A DNA stretch of 64,000 bases from contig PDSF01000034.1 in assembly GCA_002748355.1 (NCBI GenBank), forward strand, positions 54,223-118,222, read 5' to 3'. How positions within the stretch are numbered: the first letter of the stretch is position 1; every line of letters begins with the position of its first letter. The notes beneath the pieces are model-generated. The model was not told the DNA's origin and did not search any database. It saw only the letters and a list, made by a program, of their open reading frames with translations. Shown here in pieces: positions 26,978 to 35,442 of this stretch. Position numbers and translations under genes: made by a program. This DNA is from Planctomycetota bacterium (lineage in GTDB: Bacteria > Planctomycetota > UBA1135 > GCA-002748355).

Positions 26978-27931
26978 ATGATGACCAGGCCACGCTCCCT
27001 ATCCCTCCTCGCCCTGCCTCTCGCCCTCCTCGTCGCTTGCGGCGACAGCGAGAGTCCACAGTCCCCCAATGTCGCGACCCCACCGCGGATCGTCGCCAGC
27101 TTCGAACCCCTGCGCTGGGTCGCAAGCGAGCTCGCTGCCGATTTTGCCCAGATCGAGACGCTGACGCCGGCGGATGCCGACCCCCTGCACTACAAGCCGA
27201 ATGAGGCCAAGGTCCAGGATCTGCAGCAGGCAACCCTGATCCTTCTCAACGGCGCCGGCGCCGAGGCTTGGATCGACAAGATCGCCCTGCCCATGGCCAA
27301 GACCCTCAACGCGAGCAATTCCTTCGCCCGCGACTTCATCGAGATCGAAGGCGCCATCGTGCACAGTCACGGCCCGGGCGGAGAGCACACGCACGACGGC
27401 CTCGATCCCCATGTCTGGCTCGACCCACAGCAGCTGCGTGAGCAGGCGCGAGCCGTGCACGCCCGCCTCAAGCAGGTCCTCGCCCAAAACGAGAAGGCGC
27501 TCAGCGGCCTCGGCAAGCGGCTCCAGAAGCTCGAAAAGCAACTCAACGAGCTGCATGCGGGCTTCGAATCCCTCGGGAAGCGGCCTAAGGGCGAAGTGCT
27601 TTTGGCCTCACATCCCGCCTACAACTATGTCGCCCGGCGCTACGGCTGGGAGATGTACAACCTGGACATCGACCCCGAAACGATGCCTAGCGACGAGGCC
27701 TTTGCGTTGCTGCGTAGCCAGCTCGCCGACAAGAAAGCCCGCTTTATCTTCTGGGAAAGCAAGCCGCTCCCCGAGATCGCGGCGCGCTTTAAGAAGGACT
27801 TCGGCCTCGATTCAGTGCTCTTTTCGCCCGGTGAAATGCTCTCTGCCCAAGAACTCGCGGCCGGCCAGAACTACCTAACGGTGATGCGCGCCAACATCGA
27901 ACGGCTTAGGCCGGTCTTTGCCGCGCAGTAA
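26978..27931 (+). CDS. Zinc/manganese-type ABC substrate-binding lipoprotein (ZnuA-like)
   Basis: A metal-binding cluster A-I (SBP family 9) lipoprotein of 317 residues with lipobox LLVAC (Cys 21). Metal ligands are visible: His in PLHYKPNE, His in DPHVWLDPQQ, His in ASHPAYNYVARRYG, and an acidic residue near the C-terminus (SPGEML region). A short His-rich loop, HSHGPGGEHTHDG, precedes the second ligand as in many zinc-binding members. It captures Zn2+ or Mn2+ in the periplasm. The start may be either of two adjacent ATG codons. The usual znuB/znuC neighbours are missing; instead an export-type ATPase and an unknown membrane protein precede it. Confidence 0.85.
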   Translation: MMTRPRSLSLLALPLALLVACGDSESPQSPNVATPPRIVASFEPLRWVASELAADFAQIETLTPADADPLHYKPNEAKVQDLQQATLILLNGAGAEAWIDKIALPMAKTLNASNSFARDFIEIEGAIVHSHGPGGEHTHDGLDPHVWLDPQQLREQARAVHARLKQVLAQNEKALSGLGKRLQKLEKQLNELHAGFESLGKRPKGEVLLASHPAYNYVARRYGWEMYNLDIDPETMPSDEAFALLRSQLADKKARFIFWESKPLPEIAARFKKDFGLDSVLFSPGEMLSAQELAAGQNYLTVMRANIERLRPVFAAQ

Positions 27932-28032
27932 CCTGAACCGCACAGTGACCTGAACCACGCGGCGACCTGAACCACGCGGCGACCTGAACCACGCGGCGAC
28001 CTGAACCGCGCGGCGACCTGAACCGCGCAGAA
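27931..28032. repeat. 17-base tandem repeat, six copies
   Basis: Six units of 17 bases, consensus ACCTGAACCACGCGGCG, start on the last base of the znuA-like stop codon (27931, 27948, 27965, 27982, 27999, 28016). The three middle copies are identical, the outer ones differ in a few bases. Since 17 is not a multiple of three it is not coding. It fills most of the gap to the threonine dehydrogenase gene. Confidence 0.92.
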
Positions 28033-28076
28033 ACCAGACCCTCCGCCCCCTTCCCTCCTGCCACGATGAAACTGAC

Positions 28077-29099
28077 ATGCGTAAGCCCGCGAGCCTGATT
28101 ACCGGCGCGAGCGGCGAGATCGGCCACGGCCTGATCCGCGAGCTCGCCAGCCGTTCCGAACGTGAGGTCCTGGCCCTCGACCTCAAACCCTTGGGCGAGG
28201 AACTCGAGGATCTCTGTGCAGCCACCTTCACCGGCGACATCCTTGATCCCTCGGTGCTCCAGCGCATCGTCTCGAAATACGAGATCCAGGAGATCTACCA
28301 CCTGGCGGCATTGCTCAGCACGCGCGCGGAATACGCTCCGGCACAAGCGCAGCGCGTCAATGTCAACGGGACGATGAACCTCTTCGAGCTAGCGCAGGCC
28401 GAAGGCACCAAGACCGGCACGCCAGTGCGCTTCCTCTTCCCGAGTTCGATCGCGGTCTACGGTCTGCCGGACCGGGCGACCAAAGCGGCAGTCGGTCGCA
28501 TCAAGGAAGACGATTACCTGGTGCCGACCACGATGTACGGCTGCAACAAACTCAGCTGCGAGCATCTCGGACGCTACTTCTCCTTCCACTTCAACCAGCT
28601 GGCGAAGGAACGCCCGATTTGCGGCGTCGACTTCCGTGGCTTGCGCTTCCCAGGCCTGATCAGCGCCGAGACGCTACCGACTGGAGGCACCAGCGACTAC
28701 GCGCCGGAAATGGTGCATGCGGCAGCCAAGGACGAGCCCTACGCCTGCTTCGTCGACGAGGATGCGGTCATCCCCTTCATGGCGATGCCCGACGCCATCC
28801 GCACGATGACGATGCTCGCCGCGGTTGACAGCGACAAGCTCAGCCGCCGCAGCTACAACGTCGGCTCCTTCAGCCTGACCGGCTCCGAGATCAAGGAGCA
28901 TGTGCTCAAGCACTTCCCCAAGGCGCAGATCAGCTTCGTGCGCGACGAGCCGCGGGCCCGCATCGTCGACTCTTGGCCTGCCGACGTGAACGACGATGCT
29001 GCTCGCGCTGACTGGGCTTGGAAGCCTGAGTACGGCGCCGAACAGATGTTCGCGGACTATCTGGTGCCCGGCGTCCGCCGCCACTACGGCCTGGACTGA
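28077..29099 (+). CDS. L-threonine 3-dehydrogenase, short-chain (SDR) type
   Basis: An NAD-dependent extended SDR of 340 residues. It has the nucleotide motif ITGASGEIGHGLI, an active-site Ser/Tyr/Lys set (FPSSIAVYG and MYGCNKLSCEHLG, YxxxK), and the substrate-binding wording typical of SDR-type threonine dehydrogenases: VDFRGLRFPGLIS, GGTSDYAPEMVHAA, PFMAMPDAIRTM, DSWPADVNDDAARADWAWKP. These enzymes oxidise L-threonine to 2-amino-3-oxobutyrate; no glycine C-acetyltransferase (kbl) gene is adjacent. A UDP-sugar epimerase is less likely given these motifs. The gene follows the znuA-like gene after the 17-base repeats and may be separately transcribed. Confidence 0.82.
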   Translation: MRKPASLITGASGEIGHGLIRELASRSEREVLALDLKPLGEELEDLCAATFTGDILDPSVLQRIVSKYEIQEIYHLAALLSTRAEYAPAQAQRVNVNGTMNLFELAQAEGTKTGTPVRFLFPSSIAVYGLPDRATKAAVGRIKEDDYLVPTTMYGCNKLSCEHLGRYFSFHFNQLAKERPICGVDFRGLRFPGLISAETLPTGGTSDYAPEMVHAAAKDEPYACFVDEDAVIPFMAMPDAIRTMTMLAAVDSDKLSRRSYNVGSFSLTGSEIKEHVLKHFPKAQISFVRDEPRARIVDSWPADVNDDAARADWAWKPEYGAEQMFADYLVPGVRRHYGLD

Positions 29100-29184
29100 G
29101 TCGGCCTGGACTGGGTCGGCTGCCCAGAGGAGAAGGAGGCCGCTGGGGCTCGTCGACCAGGAGTCTTTCCTCTGAAGGCTTCGG

Positions 29185-29787
29185 TCAAAAGGCGAGCCCC
29201 AGCTCCCGCAGCGCCGCCCCCAGCCAGAGCAGCGGCAGACCCGGAATCGCAGTCGGATCCTCGGTCTGCAGCCTTTCCATCAAGCCGATTCCAGCGAGTT
29301 CAAGCTTGTAGCCTCCGGCACAGTCCATCGGCTGGTCTCGCTCGACATAGGTCTCGATCTGAGCCTCGTCCAAGGGCCGCATCAGCAACGTCGTCCGATC
29401 CAGATGCTCACGCCGCTCGCGGCCCAAGATCAGCGAGACGGCTGTCAGCAGCGCATGAGACTTGCCTTGCATCCTTAGGAGCTGCAGGATGTTTCGCCGC
29501 TTCGTCCCGGGTTTGCCCAGAATCTCGCCTTCGAACAGGCAGATCTGGTCGGAGCCGATGACGATCGCCTCGGGAGCCTTGGCCGCAACGCTCGCCGCCT
29601 TCGCACGCGCCAGCTGGACGACCACTTCCTCCGGGGTCGCTCCCTGCAGCTCACTCTTGAGAGATTCCTCGTCACAGCCAGGTGCCTGGGTCTCAAACGC
29701 CAATCCCAACCTCTCGAGGAGTGCCCTTCGGTACGGACTCGTGCTGGCGAGGATAAGTCGCGGTCCTGCCGCAGCGGCGTGATCCAT
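29185..29787 (-). CDS. maf: Maf-family nucleoside triphosphate pyrophosphatase
   Basis: A cytoplasmic house-cleaning phosphatase that hydrolyses non-canonical or modified nucleotides to monophosphates. From the ATG at 29787 the protein is 200 residues long and begins with the family motif [18 protein letters not shown]; the catalytic acidic residue is in [18 protein letters not shown] and the third motif is DCAGGYKLE. An AAGGGA lies before this ATG. The longer frame from 29985 reads through the folE 5' region and is not supported. It diverges from folE over 91 bases. Confidence 0.88.
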   Translation of the reverse strand: MDHAAAAGPRLILASTSPYRRALLERLGLAFETQAPGCDEESLKSELQGATPEEVVVQLARAKAASVAAKAPEAIVIGSDQICLFEGEILGKPGTKRRNILQLLRMQGKSHALLTAVSLILGRERREHLDRTTLLMRPLDEAQIETYVERDQPMDCAGGYKLELAGIGLMERLQTEDPTAIPGLPLLWLGAALRELGLAF

Positions 29788-29878
29788 GCTTTCCCTTGAA
29801 GGCTCGATCGAGTTCGGTCTAGGTGAGGAAGCCTTGCAGGACCAGAACACTAACGCCCTCAGCCAAGCCGACAAAGCC

Positions 29879-30454
29879 ATGAGCAGCAGCCGCCCCTCCC
29901 GCAGCGAAGCCGAAGCCGCCGTCCGAACCCTCATCCGCTGGGCTGGTGACGACCCGAACCGCGAAGGTCTCCTCGAGACCCCCAAGCGCGTGGTCCGTTC
30001 CTACGAGGAATTCTTCGCCGGCTACAACGAGGACCCCGTCGAGATCCTGAGCAAGACCTTCCAGGAGACCGAGGGCTACGACGAGATGGTCATGCTGCGC
30101 GGCATCCGCTTGGAGTCGCACTGCGAGCATCACATGGTGCCGATCATCGGCGTCTGCCACCTCGCCTACCTGCCCTCCGACCGCGTCGTCGGTATCAGCA
30201 AGCTGGCACGACTGGTCGAGGTCTATGCCAAGCGGCTGCAGATCCAAGAGACGCTGACCGTGCAGATCGCCGACACTATCGAAGAGATCCTAAGGCCCCG
30301 TGGCGTCGCGGTAGTCATCGAGGCTAAGCACCAGTGCATGACCACGCGGGGCGTCCACAAGCAGAACGTCGACACGGTGACCAGCCGCATGACCGGCGCC
30401 TTCCGTATCAACAGCGCGACGCGCCGAGAGTTCCTCGGAATGATTGGTAAGTAA
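29879..30454 (+). CDS. folE: GTP cyclohydrolase I
   Basis: Converts GTP to 7,8-dihydroneopterin triphosphate, the first step of folate and pterin synthesis. The 191-residue protein from the ATG at 29879 carries the zinc ligands in [12 protein letters not shown] and in [10 protein letters not shown], the core motif [17 protein letters not shown], and the closing TSRMTGAFR. The family start and length favour 29879 over an upstream ATG at 29786. It is divergent from maf; downstream lies an aminopeptidase relic on the other strand. Confidence 0.95.
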   Translation: MSSSRPSRSEAEAAVRTLIRWAGDDPNREGLLETPKRVVRSYEEFFAGYNEDPVEILSKTFQETEGYDEMVMLRGIRLESHCEHHMVPIIGVCHLAYLPSDRVVGISKLARLVEVYAKRLQIQETLTVQIADTIEEILRPRGVAVVIEAKHQCMTTRGVHKQNVDTVTSRMTGAFRINSATRREFLGMIGK

Positions 30455-30475
30455 CTAGAACGAGCTGAGCACCGG

Positions 30476-30703
30476 CTACCGGCCGATCCGCTGCAATAGC
30501 TCCCCCGTGCCCAGCAGCTTCTCCAGCTCCGCGCCCTTTCACTGGACTGGGGCAGAGGAGATGGAGGATCTCGCGACCCGAGGCGGCATCCATGACCAGG
30601 GCGGCATCCGGCGCATCAATACCGGTCAGCCACCAGAGCGAGCGCACCTGCGCAAAGCGCTCGTAGCCCCGCGTCTCGGGTAATCCGCGAAAAACGATAA
30701 CGC
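30476..30703 (-). pseudogene. Relic of an Xaa-Pro aminopeptidase (aminopeptidase P N-terminal domain)
   Basis: Read on the minus strand from about 30703, one frame gives VFRGLPETRGYERFAQVRS and then LWWLTGIDAPDAALVMD, a clear match in style to the aminopeptidase P N-terminal domain (GYERFRQ...LTG...A-L-L). After LLCPSPVK the homology moves to another frame, GAELEKLLGTGELLQRIGR, ending at a TAG at 30476. The piece has no start, begins directly after the T run of a terminator, contains a frameshift and lacks the catalytic M24 domain. It is therefore a decayed fragment. No intact copy is visible in the window. Confidence 0.6.
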
Positions 30704-30749
30704 AAAAAAAACGGCTCGCATGTGGCCGACGATAGCCACATGCGAGCCG
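30704..30749 (-). terminator. Strong rho-independent terminator after the ELWxxDGT protein
   Basis: CGGCTCGCATGTGGC and GCCACATGCGAGCCG form a perfect 15-pair stem with an eight-base loop (30712-30749), and on the minus strand the stem is followed immediately by eight T (30704-30711). It lies 24 bases after the stop of the ELWxxDGT gene and is the best intrinsic terminator in the window. Confidence 0.95.
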
Positions 30750-30773
30750 GCAAAGTGCTCGCGAACTTCGAGA

Positions 30774-32489
30774 TCAGCGCAGAGTCCAGAACATGGCTGG
30801 GGAGAAGTCCAAACCCAGCGAGGACTGTGCATTCGGCACGAAGCTCTGCATCGCCAGCTGCAGACCGACGAGGCCTGGGCTGTTGGGGATCATCATCGAC
30901 GCATTCCATTCACCCTGGAGAACGGGCATGGCGACGAAGACTGGCGACTGGAGCAGATCGAGATAGATGCTTGCCCGGGGGGTAAAGGAAACGAGCCCCG
31001 GCATACCAATGCCCAGGATGGAGAAAGCCGCGGCCTGGTCGCAGTGGCCACCCCACTTGACGCTTCCGCCCAGTTTCGGGTCAGTGCTCCAGAAGCTGGG
31101 AGTGCAGCCACTCTCGGCGAAGCCTTCACCATGCTGCTGGGCCACAGCCCCGCTATCGAAGATACGCGGCTCCATTCCAGTCACGCCATAGTCATTGGCA
31201 ACGACGATGACCTTGCCAAAGCACTGTGCATCCCGGTGCACGGCCGGCCATGAGCTGCCGCTACGCGCAACGATATCCATCGGGTAGGTCCCCTGTTCCG
31301 TTCCATCGCTGATCCAGAGTTCGTTGCCATGCGAGACTTCAGTCGCCCCCATCATGACCCGGCCATAACCGAAGTGAGCGAGGAAGCGTGGACGCCGCGG
31401 ACGGGGAGCACTCGAGCTGATGGGGATAACTAACTTGGTGCCGCCGGCACTACCATCCGTCACCCATAGGTCCTGGTTGTTACCAGCTGTGAACATCACC
31501 TTGTTACCGACCGGGAAGAAACTCCCTTCATCCGTGTAAGGGAAGCTGGAGGTCAAGAGTCTGGTGCTCGTGCTTCCGTCCCAAACAAAGGCTGCGGTAT
31601 TGAGGGCGCCGACGTAGTAGAGCTTGCCTTCATGCGCAAGGAGATAGCGGGGGCCACCACTCTTATTCCCCGGAATGGTATCGTGCGCGCAGATCGTTCC
31701 GGCGCTGGTGCCGTCGGTAATCAATAGCTCAATGCCCACGCCATTCTTAAAGGCACGGAAGGCCAGCTTATCGCCAAACTCGGTCAGCTCGTGCGGATCG
31801 CCGCTGGCGATACCGTGCTTGAGATCCGCGACCACATAGGTGCCAGCCGCCGTCCCATCGCTGACCCAAAGCTCACGCCCGTGCACCGGATCTTCGGCGG
31901 AGAAAGCCAAACGCTTACCCCAAGGCGTCAGGAACTTGGGACCCGAGCCGGAATAGCCGGGATAGATGTCCTTGACCATTTTCGTGCCGGCGCTGGTCCC
32001 ATCCGAGACCCAGAGTTCGCGCCCGTGAATTTGGTCGTCGACGTGGAAGAACAAGAGCCCTTGCGCCACGACCAGCTCTTCCGGCTTTGCGGTACGGCTA
32101 CCCGCAGCGATGTTTGCCAGAAGGTGAGTGCCCGAAGCCGTGCCATCGGTCAACCAGACCTCGCGGCCATAGCTTGGCTCTTCGGCGACGAAGGCCACTT
32201 GGGTTCCCATTCGAACCAGATTGCGCGGGTGGCTACCCGTGGCGCCTGGAACCAGATCGATCAGCATCTTGGTTCCTGCACTTGTGCCGTCGGTAATCCA
32301 GAGTTCACGCCCGTGCACGAGGTCATCGGCCACGAAGAGCGTCTTCTTGCCGAGAGCGGTGAACTCCTGGGGGTCGGAGCCTTGGATTCCGGGAGCGATA
32401 TCGAGAAGCAGCTGCGGCTGACTCGATTGAGCGTGGAGCGGAAGCCCCAGAGTCATGGCCGCAAATAGCGAGGTGCGAAGCTTGAGCAT
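30774..32489 (-). CDS. Exported ELWxxDGT-repeat protein with lineage C-terminal module
   Basis: A secreted protein of 571 residues from the ATG at 32489, with signal peptide MLKLRTSLFAAMTLGLPLHA cleaved before QSS. Seven copies of the ELWxxDGT repeat are visible, about 50 residues apart: ELWITDGTSAGT, EVWLTDGTASGT, ELWVSDGTSAGT, ELWVSDGTAAGT, ELLITDGTSAGT, DLWVTDGSAGGT and ELWISDGTEQGT. They probably form a beta-propeller. The last 110 residues form a separate module with PNSPGLVGLQLAMQSF, shared with three other exported proteins here. The upstream ATG at 32531 adds 14 residues and spoils the signal peptide. It is followed by a strong terminator and lies 112 bases after DUF1501. Confidence 0.85.
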   Translation of the reverse strand: MLKLRTSLFAAMTLGLPLHAQSSQPQLLLDIAPGIQGSDPQEFTALGKKTLFVADDLVHGRELWITDGTSAGTKMLIDLVPGATGSHPRNLVRMGTQVAFVAEEPSYGREVWLTDGTASGTHLLANIAAGSRTAKPEELVVAQGLLFFHVDDQIHGRELWVSDGTSAGTKMVKDIYPGYSGSGPKFLTPWGKRLAFSAEDPVHGRELWVSDGTAAGTYVVADLKHGIASGDPHELTEFGDKLAFRAFKNGVGIELLITDGTSAGTICAHDTIPGNKSGGPRYLLAHEGKLYYVGALNTAAFVWDGSTSTRLLTSSFPYTDEGSFFPVGNKVMFTAGNNQDLWVTDGSAGGTKLVIPISSSAPRPRRPRFLAHFGYGRVMMGATEVSHGNELWISDGTEQGTYPMDIVARSGSSWPAVHRDAQCFGKVIVVANDYGVTGMEPRIFDSGAVAQQHGEGFAESGCTPSFWSTDPKLGGSVKWGGHCDQAAAFSILGIGMPGLVSFTPRASIYLDLLQSPVFVAMPVLQGEWNASMMIPNSPGLVGLQLAMQSFVPNAQSSLGLDFSPAMFWTLR

Positions 32490-32601
32490 GTATAGGGATC
32501 TCTCGTCAGGGTTCGACGAAGTATGCCCCACTCACTCAGCCGAGGCTGGAACTCGCGCGTACCAGCCTTTGTCCTCTTCTGCAAGCCCCCTGTGAAGCGA
32601 G

Positions 32602-33852
32602 CTACACCTCGCGTCCACGCAGCGCTCCCACCGCCTCGAAACGAGCACCGAGCACCGGCTTTGGCGGCACCCGTAACCAGCGCCCCAGCAGCTCATCGTA
32701 GACACGGCGGAAATCGGTCGTGAACTTCAGGTCACCTCGCCCCAAATCGCTCAGACTCGGCTTCGTACCGTGAATCCCGCCTACCGCCGAAGGGCCGAGC
32801 AAGAGCGCCAAGCCACCGGCACCATGGTCGGTTCCCAAGGATCCATTCTCCTGAACGCGGCGGCCAAACTCGCTGTAGGCGAGAACGACAACCCGCATGA
32901 CTTGACCGTGTGCCTCCAGATCCTGGAAGAACGCCGCCATGCTGTCGGCAAACTGAGAAAGGAGCCGTCTGTGTGACCCGGCCTGATTGCCATGGGTATC
33001 GAAACCGCCCATGCCGCAATAGAAGATGCGGCCCGGATGCCCGGCATCGAGGAGTTGGGCGATCAGCCGTAGTCGATCGCCAAGACCCCGGGGATAACGG
33101 GCTGCCGGCCGATAGGCCTTGGTCACCTTTTGGATGCGGCGACTGTCCTCCATCGCTGCAGCAAAGGCCCGGCTAGCAGCTGCGATAGAGGGCTTGGCCT
33201 TGGCACTCAGGCTGAGGTTCTCCCGCAGTAGCCGCCGCTCCATGCGGGCGTCGTAGCTGCTGCGCGTGTCCGTCACGATCTGCAGCTCGCGCAAACTGGC
33301 CAGCGCGGGGATCGGCCGTTTACCCGACCGCATCGCCAAGGGCAGGGCACTGGTAACGGACAAGGCCGGAGCGATGCCGCCTGCGGTAGGCAGTGCATCG
33401 GCCGCCCTTCCCAGCCAACCACTCCGCGCCGTCGAAAGCTCCGGATCTGCTGCTTGCCAGATATCCATGGAGTGGAAGTGGGAGCGATTGGGCTTCGGAT
33501 AACCAACGCACTGAATCAATGCGAAGGCGCCCTGATCCCAGAGCGGCCGCAAAGGCTTGAGCGAAGGATGCAGACCAAAGTGCTCATCGAGCTTCCACAG
33601 ATCCTTCTCCTTGATGCCGATACGCCGACGCAGCTTGTAGTAGTTATCGTCGCCGTAGGGCACAAGGGTATTGAGACCGTCATTCCCTCCGTTCAATTCG
33701 CAAACGACAAGAACGGTGTCGCGCGCTGCCGCATCTACGGCATCGTCACGATAGAAGGGCATCAATCCCGGAACGAAAGCGCCCGCGGCCACGGATTGGC
33801 AAATGCGCCCGACAAAGTCACGGCGCGTGAGTTCGCTGCTTTGCTTGCTCAT
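32602..33852 (-). CDS. DUF1501 protein, Tat-exported
   Basis: A sulfatase-like family protein abundant in Planctomycetota and relatives. The N-terminus has a twin-arginine motif (ELTRRDFVGR) and a hydrophobic stretch, so export is probably via Tat. Conserved wording includes VVCELNGGNDGLNTLVPYGD, GYPKPNRSHFHSMDIWQ, FYCGMGGFDTHGNQAGSHRRL, VVVLAYSEFGRRVQENGSLGTDHG and LLGPSAVGG. At 416 residues it is full length. It follows the DUF1800 gene by 11 bases; the two families almost always occur together and likely function as a pair at the cell surface, though their activity is unknown. Confidence 0.92.
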   Translation of the reverse strand: MSKQSSELTRRDFVGRICQSVAAGAFVPGLMPFYRDDAVDAAARDTVLVVCELNGGNDGLNTLVPYGDDNYYKLRRRIGIKEKDLWKLDEHFGLHPSLKPLRPLWDQGAFALIQCVGYPKPNRSHFHSMDIWQAADPELSTARSGWLGRAADALPTAGGIAPALSVTSALPLAMRSGKRPIPALASLRELQIVTDTRSSYDARMERRLLRENLSLSAKAKPSIAAASRAFAAAMEDSRRIQKVTKAYRPAARYPRGLGDRLRLIAQLLDAGHPGRIFYCGMGGFDTHGNQAGSHRRLLSQFADSMAAFFQDLEAHGQVMRVVVLAYSEFGRRVQENGSLGTDHGAGGLALLLGPSAVGGIHGTKPSLSDLGRGDLKFTTDFRRVYDELLGRWLRVPPKPVLGARFEAVGALRGREV

Positions 33853-33863
33853 CTTCGGACTCC

Positions 33864-35282
33864 TCAGACAGTCTGCGCTTCGGGGAGGGACAAGATCAGG
33901 TTGACAAGCCCACGCACCTTGTTGTCTATGTGGCGATAATCGGGTTTGAAGGGAGACTTGCGGTCCGGCCCCTTTTCGCCCTTCTTGGCTTTTCCGCTGC
34001 GATCAACGTGATTCAGGTAGTGAAGCAGGCGTGCGCGCGTCGCTGGCTCAACCTCACCATCGACGAAGAGATCGAGAAAGTGGTCGACGATCTGCTCGTC
34101 CACTTTCAGCCCGTGCTTCTTGCAGTAGGCCACAACGTCCCAGCGCGCCTCGCCGGAGGCGCCGCGAAGGTTGACTAGGCTGGCCACAGCAGCGATACGC
34201 AGCAGGCACCAACGGGCGGAGAGCCAGGCCTCACCGCGTTTCCATCCTTCGACGCCTGGAGGCGCAAAAAGTGCCTGCCCCAGAATCGCGATCTGTGAAG
34301 CGACCGTCGAGATCCTGGGGCGGCTCTCAAGCCGGCGCACGATACCCAAGACGTATTCGGCCGGGTCGGCGATTCGGCTGCGATGGGCCTGCTCAGAGAA
34401 GAAAGCTCGCGAGCGGAGTATCCTCCCCACGAGGGCAGCAATGTCGTAGGAGCTCTCACGAAAGCCCTGCGCCAGGTCCTCATGCACATCTTCGGGAAGC
34501 CACTCGCCGACCAGGTCCTTCCAGATCTTTCCAGCCACAAAGCGTGCGGTATGAGGATTCTCCAGGATCAGATCGATGACATCCTCGCCGCCCCATTTGC
34601 CCTTCTTGCCGAAGATCGTCTTTTCCCCGGCATCGTGCCGGTTCTTGGAAAACACGAAGCGCCCACTTGAGGTCGTCCAACCGGTAAACGCCCGTGCGAC
34701 CTCTTTAATATCACCTTCTTCATAATGATCGCGGCCAAGGGCAAAGAGTTCGAGCAACTCCCGAGCATAGTTTTCGTTTGGGCGCCCCTTGGAACTCAGC
34801 CTGTTATCGAGCCAGATCAGCATCGCCGGATCTTTGCTGATCGCTAAGAGCAGGTCGCCGAACTTGCCGAGCGCGTGTTTTCGCAGCGTCTCGTTCTGCA
34901 GCTGCATATAACGACCGCGGCCGACCTTGCGGATCGAAGTCGCAAAGTGATCGTGCCAGAACAAGGTCATGCGCTCCCGAAGCGGGCCTGGGCCATGCAG
35001 CATTCGATAACACCACCAGCGCTGGAGCCCATCACGCCGCGAAAGGTCGAAGAAGAAGCCCTCCAACTGGGCGAAAAGCTGCTCGAAGCTGGCGTTGCTA
35101 CCGGGATGGAAGAGGGCCTCAATCGCCGCATCCGGCCCCTGCTGCAGCATCAAATCGAGTTCTTCTCTGCGGGCCCCAAAAGCCGCCCGACGCCCAAGAT
35201 GGGCCGCCTTTTTCAGGTCCCAGGCGTCCCCGCTACTGGGCTGCCAAGGGGAGAGCGCCTCGCTGCTAAGCACTTCGCGCAT
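33864..35282 (-). CDS. DUF1800 protein
   Basis: A 472-residue member of the DUF1800 family: HLGRRAAFGARREELD near the start, LQRWWCYRMLHGPGPLRERMTLFWHDHFATS in segments around residues 90-120, ENYARELLELFALG, AFTGWTTSSGRFVF, and GWKRGEAWLSARW toward the end. No signal peptide is obvious in the given start, which is usual since many members have a short or Tat leader. It heads an operon with the DUF1501 gene 11 bases downstream. Function is unknown; pairing with DUF1501 suggests a role in the envelope or in extracellular polymer handling. Confidence 0.9.
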   Translation of the reverse strand: MREVLSSEALSPWQPSSGDAWDLKKAAHLGRRAAFGARREELDLMLQQGPDAAIEALFHPGSNASFEQLFAQLEGFFFDLSRRDGLQRWWCYRMLHGPGPLRERMTLFWHDHFATSIRKVGRGRYMQLQNETLRKHALGKFGDLLLAISKDPAMLIWLDNRLSSKGRPNENYARELLELFALGRDHYEEGDIKEVARAFTGWTTSSGRFVFSKNRHDAGEKTIFGKKGKWGGEDVIDLILENPHTARFVAGKIWKDLVGEWLPEDVHEDLAQGFRESSYDIAALVGRILRSRAFFSEQAHRSRIADPAEYVLGIVRRLESRPRISTVASQIAILGQALFAPPGVEGWKRGEAWLSARWCLLRIAAVASLVNLRGASGEARWDVVAYCKKHGLKVDEQIVDHFLDLFVDGEVEPATRARLLHYLNHVDRSGKAKKGEKGPDRKSPFKPDYRHIDNKVRGLVNLILSLPEAQTV

Positions 35283-35442
35283 AGCCTTTCCTCCTGAGTC
35301 GAGAGAGAGTTCCGGAAAGCCGGAACTCTAAGAGGATAGCGAGGCGCAGCTCTACGTGGACCGGGGGGTGCAAGGATCGGGTCGCCCACAAGACTCAGGA
35401 GGAGCGCCTCGCCAGCACCTGTATGAAGGCGCCGAGGGCTGC

